From Actinomyces denticolens (GTDB taxonomy: Bacteria > Actinomycetota > Actinomycetes > Actinomycetales > Actinomycetaceae), in assembly GCF_002072185.1 (NCBI RefSeq), contig NZ_MVIW01000008.1, positions 17,211 through 81,210 of the forward strand: DNA of 64,000 nucleotides. Reading direction: 5' to 3'. The first letter of the stretch is position 1; each line of letters opens with the position of its first letter. Below the pieces are notes generated by a model, which saw nothing but the letters and a program-made list of their open reading frames with translations, made no database searches and was not told the origin of the DNA. Shown one piece after another: positions 18,564 through 27,345 of the stretch. The translations under genes were made by a program, and so were the position numbers.

Positions 18564-18604
18564 CTCGCCCGTTCAGTAGCGCCTCGGGAAGGCGCCCGCC
18601 GAAC

Positions 18605-19498
18605 TCACACCTTCGCGGCGCGGTACCCAGCGTTCTCAGCGTCCGCGCCGCTCACAAAGCACTCCTCAGCCTTCGTCTGGTTGTAGAAGCGCTGGCCGGG
18701 ACGGTGGTAGATCTTCGATTCCCCGTTGCCCTTGACCTGCGCCCAGCTCGGGCACGTGTACGTCCCCGGGTTGTAGTAGCGACTCGCCACACGCCCACTC
18801 CCGCTGAACCGGTACCACGTGGCGCCATCTTGCGCCCAACCAATAGCCATCGAGCCATCGGCCTTGAGGTAGTAGTCACCCACCCACATGCTCGTCGCCA
18901 TCGCGCCCGACGCCGTCAGGTAGTACCAACTGCTCCCCGAGCCGATCCACATCCCACTCTCCATCACTCCGGTCGGCGTGAAGTGGTACCAGGAGGCTCC
19001 CGCCTTCGCCCACCCCGTCGCCATCGCGCCGTCGGACTTCAGGTAATACCAGGCGCCGCCGTCGGCGATCCACTGATTCGCGGCCATCGCCCCGGACGGG
19101 AGCAGGTAGTACCAGGTCCCGCTCGAGTCCAGCCACCTGCCGGACTGCATCACTCCGGAACCATTGAGGTAATACCAGGCCTTGCCGTCATGAGCCCAGC
19201 CCGTCGCCATCGCGCCGTCGGACTTCAGGTAATACCAGGCGCCGCCGTCGGGAATCCACCCAGTCCTGGGCTCGCCTGCCTTGTAGAAGTACCAGCCGCC
19301 GTTGCTCCACACCCACCCTGCCTGCGGCGCAGGCGCGGGCTGGGGCGCCGTCGTCCAGATCGCGGTGGGCGACGGCGCCGCTGCCGTCGCGAGAGGCGCG
19401 TCGGGAGACGGCGGCTCATCCGCGGCCGCGGCGGGGATAACTGCTCCGAGGAGCGAGAACGCCGCAATCGTCCCGATCGCGGATCGACGAAGGTTCAT
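18605..19498 (-). CDS. Secreted cell-wall-binding repeat protein with C-terminal sunset domain
   Basis: 297 residues. A signal peptide (about 1-31, ending AAAADEPP) and a Pro/Ala linker precede about nine aromatic wall-binding repeats of the type GWxxDGxxWYYLxxxGAMAT (about 60-245). The last 50 residues (CPSWAQVKGNGESKIYHRPG, then TKAEECF and AGYR) match the small sunset domain, which has conserved cysteines. One repeat is shortened (SMWVGDYYLKADG), having lost roughly six residues. ATG 19498 follows GGAGGA. No enzyme domain is present; it probably acts as a surface-attached structural or scaffold protein. Confidence 0.82.
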   Translation of the reverse strand: MNLRRSAIGTIAAFSLLGAVIPAAAADEPPSPDAPLATAAAPSPTAIWTTAPQPAPAPQAGWVWSNGGWYFYKAGEPRTGWIPDGGAWYYLKSDGAMATGWAHDGKAWYYLNGSGVMQSGRWLDSSGTWYYLLPSGAMAANQWIADGGAWYYLKSDGAMATGWAKAGASWYHFTPTGVMESGMWIGSGSSWYYLTASGAMATSMWVGDYYLKADGSMAIGWAQDGATWYRFSGSGRVASRYYNPGTYTCPSWAQVKGNGESKIYHRPGQRFYNQTKAEECFVSGADAENAGYRAAKV

Positions 19499-19641
19499 TA
19501 TGGGATTCCTCCATGTTCCGGCCCGTGCCCCACCGCCAGTGGTGGGACATGCGGGCAAGAGCCTGCACCTCGGCCAGGCTGCGAAAATCAAGGGAGCGGG
19601 GAAGCGAGGGCGGGGACTCTCGCCAAGAAGTGTACGTCGAC

Positions 19642-20877
19642 CTACCGCGCAGCCCTCGGCCAGTCGCTCGTCAGATAGGCCTCCACCGCGCGATGCTGGA
19701 AACGATATGGCTTCCCTCGCTGGATAATCCCGCGCACAACGTCCAGGCGCTGGGAGGTCGGCCCGGCGGCGGTCACTGCCTTGTGCCCCAGCTGCCGGGA
19801 AATATTCGTCAACGTTCGGTCCTCCGGTTCAAGCGAGGCCATCGCCTCGACGAACTCGCGCTCGCGAGCGGGCAGGCGATCCAGGATGCGCAGGACATGG
19901 GCCTCCGCTTCCAATGCCGCATCGCGCCAGCCCCGCGTCACCTCATCATCCGTGATGATGTCACCAGTGCCCGCGTACCAGGCCCGCTCGCCCGCGAGTT
20001 GGAAGAGGAACGGCTCCCCGCAAGCAAGATCCACGATCCTGCGCTGGGCGGCTGGCTCCATGAAAACGCGCTGAGCTCCGTGATCGCTCGGGATCTCCCA
20101 ACCCTGAGTGACCAGGGGCTGAAGCGCGGTCATGAGGGCGTCGTCGTCGATCGCGCCCAGGATCGATGTCTGGAAGCGGCGAGCGAACGTCGCCCCCTCC
20201 CGGGCTCCCGCGATCTCCGCGAACTCAGGCAGACCCGTGAGGTAGACGGCGATAGGCAGGCCCCTGCTGACGCTCAGCCCGCCCGGCGCGCGCGCCTCGT
20301 GCTCGAAGGTGAGCGAATCGCCCAGGGCGATGAGCATCTGCGAGAGGGCATTGCTGTCATGGATGTTCTGAACCTCGTCGATGTGGACAAGCACCATGAC
20401 ATCGCCGCGCCGCTCTGCCGCCAGGCCGATCTCCACGAGAAGATCAGTCAGCGCCCTGTACGGCTCCGGGCCCTCGCCGGTTCGGAGCGAGAGTGAGAGC
20501 CCCGAGGCGGCGACCGTCTGAACCCGGTTCAGGAGCTCGGAGATGCGCCGCTCGCGCGTCGTGGCTAGGCCAGCCGTGCCCGCGAGGTCGAGGAGTGCCG
20601 AGGCGACGCGCTTGATCGGGTCGCTGCCCGAGGGGATGCGGAGCTGCGGCGTCACCCAGTCCCCCTGAGCGGCGGCCCGGGCAGCGATCCTCCTCACGAG
20701 AGAGGACTTGCCGGTGCCGGCCTCGCCCAGGATCGTTCTGCCCCGCTCCGGGATCCCGGCGATCCGGCGCGGCCTGAGCACGTCCCTCCAGTCGCTGAGC
20801 TGCGGCGTGCGGCCCGCCCAGATCTGGGGGACGGTGTCCGAGCCTGGGCTGAAGGGCGAGTCAAGCGGCGTACGCAC
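19642..20877 (-). CDS. AAA ATP-binding protein with operator-overlapped leaderless start
   Basis: A 411-residue P-loop ATPase. Walker A is GEAGTGKSS near residue 50, Walker B is VLVHIDEVQN near 185, then a helical lid and a C-terminal winged-helix-like region (LEPEDRTLTNISRQLG) resembling Orc/Cdc6-type or TniB-like ATPases. No partner gene such as a transposase or nuclease is adjacent. GTG 20877 is chosen because a TAAACT -10 box ends 7 bases upstream inside a palindrome. The role is unknown; defence and gene regulation are both possible. Confidence 0.7.
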   Translation of the reverse strand: MRTPLDSPFSPGSDTVPQIWAGRTPQLSDWRDVLRPRRIAGIPERGRTILGEAGTGKSSLVRRIAARAAAQGDWVTPQLRIPSGSDPIKRVASALLDLAGTAGLATTRERRISELLNRVQTVAASGLSLSLRTGEGPEPYRALTDLLVEIGLAAERRGDVMVLVHIDEVQNIHDSNALSQMLIALGDSLTFEHEARAPGGLSVSRGLPIAVYLTGLPEFAEIAGAREGATFARRFQTSILGAIDDDALMTALQPLVTQGWEIPSDHGAQRVFMEPAAQRRIVDLACGEPFLFQLAGERAWYAGTGDIITDDEVTRGWRDAALEAEAHVLRILDRLPAREREFVEAMASLEPEDRTLTNISRQLGHKAVTAAGPTSQRLDVVRGIIQRGKPYRFQHRAVEAYLTSDWPRAAR

Positions 20878-20879
20878 GG

Positions 20880-20922
20880 TGATAAGTTTATCAAGACCGG
20901 AGTGCCTTGATAAGTTTATCAA
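20880..20922 (-). promoter_or_regulatory. Twin palindromic operator over the promoter of the AAA gene
   Basis: TTGATAAGTTTATCAA at 20907-20922, extended to 18 bp by flanking C and G, and a 15-base copy at 20880-20894 in the same orientation, 27 bases apart. Read on the minus strand the copies supply TTATCA (20913-20908) and TAAACT (20890-20885) separated by 17 bases, so both promoter elements sit inside the palindromes. A dimeric repressor would block the promoter. Confidence 0.65.
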
Positions 20923-20952
20923 GCAGGCGCCGTCGTCTCCTTGCTCCCTTAC

Positions 20953-21039
20953 CCCGCAGAAGCCGTTTCGACCCGCTCTTGCGCCCTCGAACTGCGAGGA
21001 TGAGACGGCGGGAGCGGGCCGAGGGCGCAGCGCCGGGCC
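20953..21039 (+). repeat. 87-bp direct repeat, copy upstream of oleate hydratase
   Basis: Matches 23020-23106 in the same orientation at about 77 of 87 positions, with a 40-base identical core (20979-21018). The core contains a hairpin CCTCG-AACTG-CGAGG, and in this copy an outer stem CCCGCTC/GAGCGGG encloses it. No transposase or target-site duplication was seen. Confidence 0.8.
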
Positions 21040-21162
21040 GCGGGCGCGACGCGCACCGCGCGCATCGACCGCCGGGCGCCCCATGGGAGCACAATGCTGT
21101 GCGAGCCCGAGGCCGCCCTGGACACGACCCCGGAACGTCACCTGCACCGAAGGAGATGCGCC

Positions 21163-22959
21163 ATGTACTACTCCAGCGGCAACTACGAGGCCTTCGCCCG
21201 CCCTCGCAAGCCCGAGCGCGCGGAGCGAGCCTCCGCCTGGATCATCGGCACCGGACTGGCCGGCCTATCCGCCGCCGTCTTCCTCATCCGCGACGCCCAG
21301 GTCCCCGGCGATCGCATCCACCTCCTCGAAGAGCTCCCCCTGGCCGGAGGCTCCCTCGACGGCGTCAAGCGCCCCGACGTCGGCTTCATCACCCGGGGCG
21401 GGCGCGAGATGGAGAACCACTTCGAGTGCCTGTGGGACATGTACCGCTCGATCCCGTCCCTCGAGGTCGAGGGCGTCTCCTACCTCGACGAGTACTACTG
21501 GCTCGACAAGGACGACCCCAACTCCTCCAACTGCCGCCTCATCCACAACCGCGGCGAGCGCGTGGCCGATGACGGCGACTTCACCCTCTCCGAGGCCTCC
21601 CAGAAGGAGATCGTCGGCCTGTTCCTCATGAGCGAGGAGAGCGTCGGCGCCCGCACCATCGACGACTACTTCTCCGAGGAGTTCTTCGAGTCCAACTTCT
21701 GGGCCTACTGGGCCACGATGTTCGCCTTCGAGCGCTGGCACTCCCTGGCCGAGATGCGCCGCTACCTCCTGCGCTTCGTCCACCACATCAACGGCCTGCC
21801 CGACTTCACCGCCCTGAAATTCAACAAGTACAACCAGTACGAGTCGATGGTGAAACCCCTCCTGGCCTACCTCAAGGGCCACGGCGTCGACATCCGCTAC
21901 GGGACCGCGGCCCGTGACGTGCGCGTGAGCACCGACGCCGGGAAGAAGACCGCCACCGCGCTCCTCGTCACCGTCGACGGCGAGGACAAGGAGATCGCGC
22001 TGGGCGAGGACGACCTCGTCTTCGTCACCAACGGCTCCATCACCGAGTCCACCACCTACGGTGACCACCACACCCCGGCCCCCGCCACGAGCGAGCCCGG
22101 CGGCTCCTGGACCCTGTGGGAGAAGCTGGCCGCCCAGAGCCCCGACTTCGGCCGCCCCAGTGTCTTCTACAAGGACCTGCCCGAGCGCTCTTGGTTCATC
22201 TCCGCCACCGCCACCATCGAGAACACGCAGATCGACTCCTACATCGAGCGGCTCACCCAGCGCGACCTCCACGACGGCAAGGTCAACACCGGCGGCATCA
22301 TCACCATCACCGACTCAAGCTGGATGCTCAGCTTCGCCATCCACCGCCAGCCCCACTTCAAAGAGCAGGCCCCTAACCAGACCGTCGTGTGGATCTACGG
22401 GCTCTACTCCGACACCGAGGGCGACTACGTCCACAAGCGCATCGTCGACTGCACCGGCGAGGAGATCACCCGCGAGTGGCTCTACCACCTCGGCGTCGAG
22501 CCCAACCGCATCGATGAGCTCGCCAGGCAGGAATCCGTCAACACGGTTCCCTGCTACATACCCTTCATCACCTCCTACTTCATGCCTCGCCGCCCCGGCG
22601 ATCGCCCCGACGTCGTCCCCGCTGGCTCGCGCAACCTCGCCTTCATCGGCAACTTCGCCGAATCACCCACCCGAGACACGGTCTTCACCACCGAGTACTC
22701 CGTGCGCACCGCCATGGAGGCCGTCTACACCCTCATGGACGTCGACCGCGGCGTGCCCGAGGTCTTCTCCTCCGCCTACGACCTGCGCGAGCTGCTCAAA
22801 GCCACCTACTACCTGCGCGACCGCAAGACCATCCTCGAGGAGCCCCTGCCCATGCGCCTGCCGAAAGTGGTCCAGACGAAGGCCCTCAAGCGCCTGCGTG
22901 GCACCTGGATCGCCGAGATCCTCCAGGACGCCGGCCTCCTGCCCGGGAGGAAGCAATAG
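21163..22959 (+). CDS. ohyA: Oleate hydratase (FAD-dependent)
   Basis: A 598-residue member of the oleate hydratase (myosin-cross-reactive antigen) family, which adds water to the cis-9 double bond of unsaturated fatty acids. The FAD-binding Rossmann motif is IIGTGLAGLSAAVFLIRDA near residue 27. HLLEELPLAGGSLDG and FITRGGREMENHFECLWDM are family signatures. GGIITITDSSWMLSF and the C-terminal NLAFIGNFAESPTRDTVFTTEYSV region are conserved. ATG 21163 has AAGGAG upstream. It likely detoxifies host or diet fatty acids. The gene is flanked by two direct repeats. Confidence 0.95.
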   Translation: MYYSSGNYEAFARPRKPERAERASAWIIGTGLAGLSAAVFLIRDAQVPGDRIHLLEELPLAGGSLDGVKRPDVGFITRGGREMENHFECLWDMYRSIPSLEVEGVSYLDEYYWLDKDDPNSSNCRLIHNRGERVADDGDFTLSEASQKEIVGLFLMSEESVGARTIDDYFSEEFFESNFWAYWATMFAFERWHSLAEMRRYLLRFVHHINGLPDFTALKFNKYNQYESMVKPLLAYLKGHGVDIRYGTAARDVRVSTDAGKKTATALLVTVDGEDKEIALGEDDLVFVTNGSITESTTYGDHHTPAPATSEPGGSWTLWEKLAAQSPDFGRPSVFYKDLPERSWFISATATIENTQIDSYIERLTQRDLHDGKVNTGGIITITDSSWMLSFAIHRQPHFKEQAPNQTVVWIYGLYSDTEGDYVHKRIVDCTGEEITREWLYHLGVEPNRIDELARQESVNTVPCYIPFITSYFMPRRPGDRPDVVPAGSRNLAFIGNFAESPTRDTVFTTEYSVRTAMEAVYTLMDVDRGVPEVFSSAYDLRELLKATYYLRDRKTILEEPLPMRLPKVVQTKALKRLRGTWIAEILQDAGLLPGRKQ

Positions 22960-23019
22960 CGCTGAGGCCCGGCCCGGGGCCCCATGGCCTCCGCTTCGTG
23001 CCCTCAAACGCGCCCTCAG

Positions 23020-23106
23020 CCCGCGAAAGCCATCTCGGCCCACCCTTGCGCCCTCGAACTGCGAGGATGAGACGGCGGGAGCGGGGTGAGGGCGCAACGC
23101 CGGGCC
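23020..23106 (+). repeat. 87-bp direct repeat, copy downstream of oleate hydratase
   Basis: Second copy of the element at 20953-21039; the identical core is 23046-23085. Here the outer stem can form from CACCC (23041-23045) and GGGTG (23084-23088). The rest of the 353-base gap 22960-23312 shows only GC-rich sequence and the AGGAGG ribosome site of ddh. Confidence 0.8.
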
Positions 23107-23312
23107 AAGGGTGCTGTCCAACTGCCTCCCGGCCTCCGCCCGGCCTGCCAGCGCCGTCGGGCCGCCCGCCTCCTCCCCGCGGCGTCCGCAGAGCGATCGT
23201 CATGCGCTGGACATACGGCTGATGCCTACTCTTCTGCGGTCCCCGGCCGGGCCCCTGCCCGCGCCGTGGCCCAAACGCCAAGGGACGGCACGACGAACTC
23301 CTAGGAGGACTC

Positions 23313-24284
23313 ATGATCAGGGTCGCGATCAACGGATACGGCAACCTCGGGCGGGGCGCGGAGCAGGCCATCTCGAAGAGCGAGGACATGGAGCTCGTCG
23401 TCGTCTTCACCCGCCGCGATCCCGCCTCGGTCACCACCCAGGGCGCCCCCGTCGCCCACATCGACGACATGCCCGCCTGGGCGGACAGGGTCGACGTCTG
23501 CCTCAACTGCGGGGGCTCGGCCACCGACCTCGCCGAGCAGGGCCCCGCCGCGGCCTCCCACTTCACCACCGTCGACTCCTTCGACACCCACGCCGAGATC
23601 CCCGCCTACTTCGCCTCCGTCGACGCCGCCGCGAAGAGCGCCGGCCACCTCGCCATCATCTCCACCGGCTGGGACCCGGGCCTGTTCTCCATGCTGCGCG
23701 TCCTGGGGGACTCGGTCCTCCCCGACGGCACCACCACCACCTTCTGGGGCCCCGGCGTCTCCCAGGGCCACTCCGACGCCGTGCGCCGCATCGAGGGCGT
23801 GCTCGACGCCCGCCAGTACACGCTGCCGGTCGCCGAGACCGTCGACGCCGTCAAGGCCGGTGAGGACGTCGAGCTCACCACCCGCTCCATGCACCGCCGC
23901 GACTGCTACGTGGTGGCCGCCGAGGGCGCCGACCTCGCTCGCATCGAGAAGGAGATCGTCGAGATGCCCAACTACTTCGCCGACTACGACACCACCGTCA
24001 CCTTCATCTCCGCCGAGGAGATGGCCGCCGAGCACGCCGGCATCCCCCACGGCGGCACCGTCATCCGCCGCGGCCGGACCTCCGACGGCGTGGCCGAGCG
24101 CATCACCTTCGAGCTGGCCCTCGACTCGAACCCCGAGTTCACCGGCTCCGTCGTGGCCGCCATGGGCCGCGCCGCCGCCCGGATGGCCGCCCGCGGCGAG
24201 ACCGGCGCCCGCACCGTCTTCGACGTCACCCTCGCCGACCTGTCCCCGAAGGACCCCGCCGAGCTCCGCGCCCACTACCTCTGA
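23313..24284 (+). CDS. ddh: meso-Diaminopimelate dehydrogenase
   Basis: A 323-residue Ddh that reductively aminates tetrahydrodipicolinate to meso-diaminopimelate with NADPH in one step. The N-terminal NADP motif is VAINGYGNLGRG (residues 4-15). STGWDPGLFSMLRVL and WGPGVSQGHSDAVRRI are the substrate-site signatures. Length equals the Corynebacterium enzyme. Start ATG has TAGGAGGA upstream. The succinylase-route genes dapC and dapD are also in this window, so two routes coexist. Confidence 0.94.
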   Translation: MIRVAINGYGNLGRGAEQAISKSEDMELVVVFTRRDPASVTTQGAPVAHIDDMPAWADRVDVCLNCGGSATDLAEQGPAAASHFTTVDSFDTHAEIPAYFASVDAAAKSAGHLAIISTGWDPGLFSMLRVLGDSVLPDGTTTTFWGPGVSQGHSDAVRRIEGVLDARQYTLPVAETVDAVKAGEDVELTTRSMHRRDCYVVAAEGADLARIEKEIVEMPNYFADYDTTVTFISAEEMAAEHAGIPHGGTVIRRGRTSDGVAERITFELALDSNPEFTGSVVAAMGRAAARMAARGETGARTVFDVTLADLSPKDPAELRAHYL

Positions 24285-24886
24285 GCACTGGACCGCAGCC
24301 GATCACGGTTGCGGCGGAACAGGGCGAGGTACGGGTGCGCGGCGTCGAGCACGGCCTCGGCGTCGCGCACCAGCGCCTCGTACAGGGAGAGCGCCCGAGG
24401 CGCATCACCGGCCGCCTCGCAGGCCCGGGCGAGATTGTTCCGCGCCGACAGCGCATCGGGATGCCCTCGGCCCAGCAATCCGGCGGCGTCGTCGACGATC
24501 CGCTCGTGAAGAGCCACCGCCTTGCGAGTCCGACCCGCGTCCGCGCAGGCGCCGGCCAGGGCGCTGCGGGCAGTGAGCGACTGGGGAGCCTCCGGCCCGA
24601 GCAGCCTCTCGGTCCCGGCGACCACCTGCTCAAGCAGCGCCACCGCCGACGCCGGATCCCCAGCCGCGCGGTGGGCCCGGGCCAGGTGGAAGCGAACCCC
24701 CAGCACCCGGTGGTCCTCCGGCCCCAGCTCGCGGGCCAGCTCGGCGACGGCGTCCGCGAGCGCGATCGCCTCCTGCGGGCGACCGGCCGCCGTCGCATCG
24801 CGCAGCGCGTCGATGAGAGCGGTCGCATCAGCAGCGGCTCCAGCGGGGGTTGGCCTTCGTGCGCCGCCCGGCCCCTCAACGTCCAT
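24275..24886 (-). CDS. Tetratricopeptide-repeat protein
   Basis: A 203-residue Ala/Arg-rich protein with about four TPR-like helical hairpins of 42 residues (for example ALADAVAELARELGPEDHRV, ALLEQVVAGTERLLGPEAPQ and ALYEALVRDAEAVLDAAHP-like units; the 42-residue spacing and A/L pattern resemble NB-ARC-associated TPRs). No enzyme domain or signal peptide. ATG 24886 is chosen for its GGAAGGGGAG site. Its last codons overlap the end of ddh by 10 bases in convergent orientation. Confidence 0.7.
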   Translation of the reverse strand: MDVEGPGGARRPTPAGAAADATALIDALRDATAAGRPQEAIALADAVAELARELGPEDHRVLGVRFHLARAHRAAGDPASAVALLEQVVAGTERLLGPEAPQSLTARSALAGACADAGRTRKAVALHERIVDDAAGLLGRGHPDALSARNNLARACEAAGDAPRALSLYEALVRDAEAVLDAAHPYLALFRRNRDRLRSSAQR

Positions 24887-25026
24887 GACCGCTCCCCTTC
24901 CTCCCAACCACGATAAGTGAGACGGCTCGATGGCACCGCTCCTCGACGCCGCCACTCACGGAGCATGCCATGCCGATCCGTGCCGATCCATGCCGGTCCG
25001 TGCCGACTCCATGGCGATCACGCCGA

Positions 25027-26202
25027 TCAGCCGAAGTAGGCGCGCATCATCTCGGCCAGGTTGGTGCCGTAGCCGGGGTCGGTCGCCCAGCCCACTCGGG
25101 CCGGATTCTCCTTGATCCCCAGGTACTGCACGTACGGCGCGGCCCCCTTGCGCACATAGGAGAAGCGCGGATCCACCACCGGGTGGGCGAGAGAGGACGG
25201 TGAGGCCGAGGAGTCGGCGTAGGCGCGCAGATGCTGCACCTGGGCGCGCAGGCCGGTCCTCACGTCCGCGAAGGACGCGCCGCCGACGCCGCCGCCCGTG
25301 GCGCCCAGGCCCCCGAAGTTGAACTGGCTGATGCTCACATCGCCGCCGAAGCGCAGCCAGGCGGTCTCCTTCATCACCTGGCAGAACAACAGCTCGGGGC
25401 TGACGCCCTCCGCCACCGCCTCGTCGTGGACGATCCCCGCGAAGGCCTCGATGGTGGGCGCGCCGCCGGCACTGAGCGCCCCCGATGGGTAGGCGCGCCC
25501 GGAGGAGCGATACGCGGCGACCATAGTGGCCACGAGCTCGTCGCGCCCTGACGTCGGAGAGGCCAGGACCGGTGTCAGATCGGCGTAGCCGAGCCATGCC
25601 CCGCTGCTGTGGAAGCGCGAGACGCGGCCATCGACGCTCACGGTGCCGGTGACCATCGCGCCCGTTCCGGTCAGGTAGTACCAGGTGGCGCCGTCCTTGA
25701 TCCAGCCGGTGGCCATGGCGCCGCCGGGGCGCAGGAAGTACCAGGCGCCGTCGTGGCGCAGCCAGCCGGTCGCCATCGCTCCCGAGCCGTCGAGGTAGTA
25801 CCAGGTGGCACCCTGCCGCAGCCAGCCGGTGACCATCGCTCCTGACCCGGGGGCCAGGTAGTACCAGGTCGGGCCGGCCGCCAGCCAGCCGGTCGCCATC
25901 GCGCCGCTGGTGGGATCGAGGTAGTACCAGGTGGCGCCGTCCTTCAACCAGCCGGTCGCCATCGGGCCGGAACCGGTGAGGTAGTACCAGCGCCCGCCGT
26001 CGAACAGCCAGCCGACCGTCCTGGCCCCATTGAGACCGAAGTGGTACCACTGACCGCTCCTCGCGACCCATCCGGTGGCCCCCGTGGGGACCGCGACGGC
26101 GGGCGGGGCGGCGACGGCCGCGCCGACGGGAATGGTGACGCCGCCGAGCGCTGTGACGGCGAGGACGAATGATGCGGCAGATGAGAGGGTACGGGACCGC
26201 AT
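25027..26202 (-). CDS. Secreted wall-binding repeat protein with glucosaminidase domain
   Basis: 391 residues. A signal peptide (1-31, ending AAVAAPP) leads to about eight repeats of the GWLxDGATWYYLxxxGAMATG type (about 44-200). A C-terminal domain (235-391) resembles the mannosyl-glycoprotein endo-beta-N-acetylglucosaminidase family: LLFCQVMKETAWLRFGG has the likely catalytic Glu, and ISQFNFGGLGATGG and PVVDPRFSYVRKG are typical. It probably cleaves peptidoglycan during cell separation. Repeats closely resemble those at 18605-19498 and 28775-30583. Confidence 0.88.
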   Translation of the reverse strand: MRSRTLSSAASFVLAVTALGGVTIPVGAAVAAPPAVAVPTGATGWVARSGQWYHFGLNGARTVGWLFDGGRWYYLTGSGPMATGWLKDGATWYYLDPTSGAMATGWLAAGPTWYYLAPGSGAMVTGWLRQGATWYYLDGSGAMATGWLRHDGAWYFLRPGGAMATGWIKDGATWYYLTGTGAMVTGTVSVDGRVSRFHSSGAWLGYADLTPVLASPTSGRDELVATMVAAYRSSGRAYPSGALSAGGAPTIEAFAGIVHDEAVAEGVSPELLFCQVMKETAWLRFGGDVSISQFNFGGLGATGGGVGGASFADVRTGLRAQVQHLRAYADSSASPSSLAHPVVDPRFSYVRKGAAPYVQYLGIKENPARVGWATDPGYGTNLAEMMRAYFG

Positions 26203-26375
26203 GAAGAGCCTTTCGAGTCAAGGAGCACGAGCATGGGACAGATGTGACTCCAGGGATGGGTGAGATCCATTATGTCAATGGATTCCCAGTGCTCTCGGGC
26301 GGCCCCGTGGACGACGGCACCGGCCCCGTCTCGCATGGGAGGAGACGGGGCCGGTATCCGTTGCGCGAAAAGGGC

Positions 26376-27242
26376 CTACTGGTAGTAGGGGCCCTGCTGC
26401 TGGTACGGGGAGGGCTGGGCGCCCGGCTGCATCTGCGGCCCGGTGGCCATGGGGGCGCCGGAGCTCCCGCCGTAGCCGCCGGCGCCCGCCGCGATCCCGG
26501 CGGCTGGTCGAAGCCGCAGTCCGGCGACGATCATCGCCGCCCCGCAGGCCAGGAGCAACAGCACCGCGATGAGCAGCATGTACATGCCCACGCCCCTGCT
26601 GACCTCGAAAGAGTCGGAGAAGTTGCCATAGCTGCTCTTGGCCTGCTTGATGGTCTTCTGGGCGTCGGAGATCTCCGAGTTGGCGTTGATCCAGGTGACG
26701 CCGTTCCAGATCCCGCCCAGGACTGTGATCACCCCCGCGCCGAGGACGACGGGGAACTTCCTCACGAAGAACGCGCCGATGCCCGCCGCGATCACCAGAA
26801 GGCCGGCGATGAGGATCTGCACCCCGTAACTCTTGTCCTCGACATCCCAGAAGTTGGAGGAATCGCTCTGGGAGGCGATCGTCGCGGAGACCGCGGGGAG
26901 GAAGGACGCGATGATCGCGAGCAGCCCGATCACCGGACCGGCGATGAGCGCGATCGTGTGCCAGGTCGGGGATGCCCCGGTGCGCGTGACACCGCCGAGC
27001 CCCGCCGCGGCACCGGCCTGGGGCTGCGCGGCGCCGTACTGGGCGGGCGCGCTCTGGTACTGCGGCTGCTGGTAGGCCTGTTGGTCGATCCACGCGGCGA
27101 GATCGGGCGGGCAGGCGGGATGCCGGCGGACATGCGCCCGCAGGTCAGGGCGGTGTTGTGCGATCTGCGCGAGCGTCCCCGGGTCGATCGCAGGATTCGC
27201 GAGGTGAGCAGGTGTGCAGGACAAGGGGTCGATGGCCGTCAT
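26376..27242 (-). CDS. LRV-domain four-helix membrane protein
   Basis: 288 residues. The first 55 residues form a leucine-rich-variant unit (LANPAIDPGTLAQIAQHRPD, then HVRRHPACPPDLAAWID). A Gln/Ala linker is followed by four membrane helices (about 95-118, 140-160, 165-185 and 220-245) and a Pro/Gln/Gly tail. AGGAGCTC precedes the ATG. A close relative of the next gene (27346-28668) and, in its membrane part, of 32379-33092. The function is unknown. Confidence 0.65.
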   Translation of the reverse strand: MTAIDPLSCTPAHLANPAIDPGTLAQIAQHRPDLRAHVRRHPACPPDLAAWIDQQAYQQPQYQSAPAQYGAAQPQAGAAAGLGGVTRTGASPTWHTIALIAGPVIGLLAIIASFLPAVSATIASQSDSSNFWDVEDKSYGVQILIAGLLVIAAGIGAFFVRKFPVVLGAGVITVLGGIWNGVTWINANSEISDAQKTIKQAKSSYGNFSDSFEVSRGVGMYMLLIAVLLLLACGAAMIVAGLRLRPAAGIAAGAGGYGGSSGAPMATGPQMQPGAQPSPYQQQGPYYQ

Positions 27243-27345
27243 GCGAGCTCCTGGGAAGTGGTTGATGTAGGAACACCGTAGCGGGGATGACAGCGCGGCG
27301 CACGGGCTGGGATCCCCACCCGCTGCGCGTGGGCGGGGCGAGGGA

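Noticed and set aside
18605..19498. Periodic DNA repeats of the wall-binding genes as tandem repeats or CRISPR
   Set aside because: The periodicity of about 60 bases is codon-level repetition of protein repeats.
20953..23106. The ohyA-flanking repeats as insertion-sequence ends
   Set aside because: They are direct, not inverted, with no transposase and no visible target duplication.
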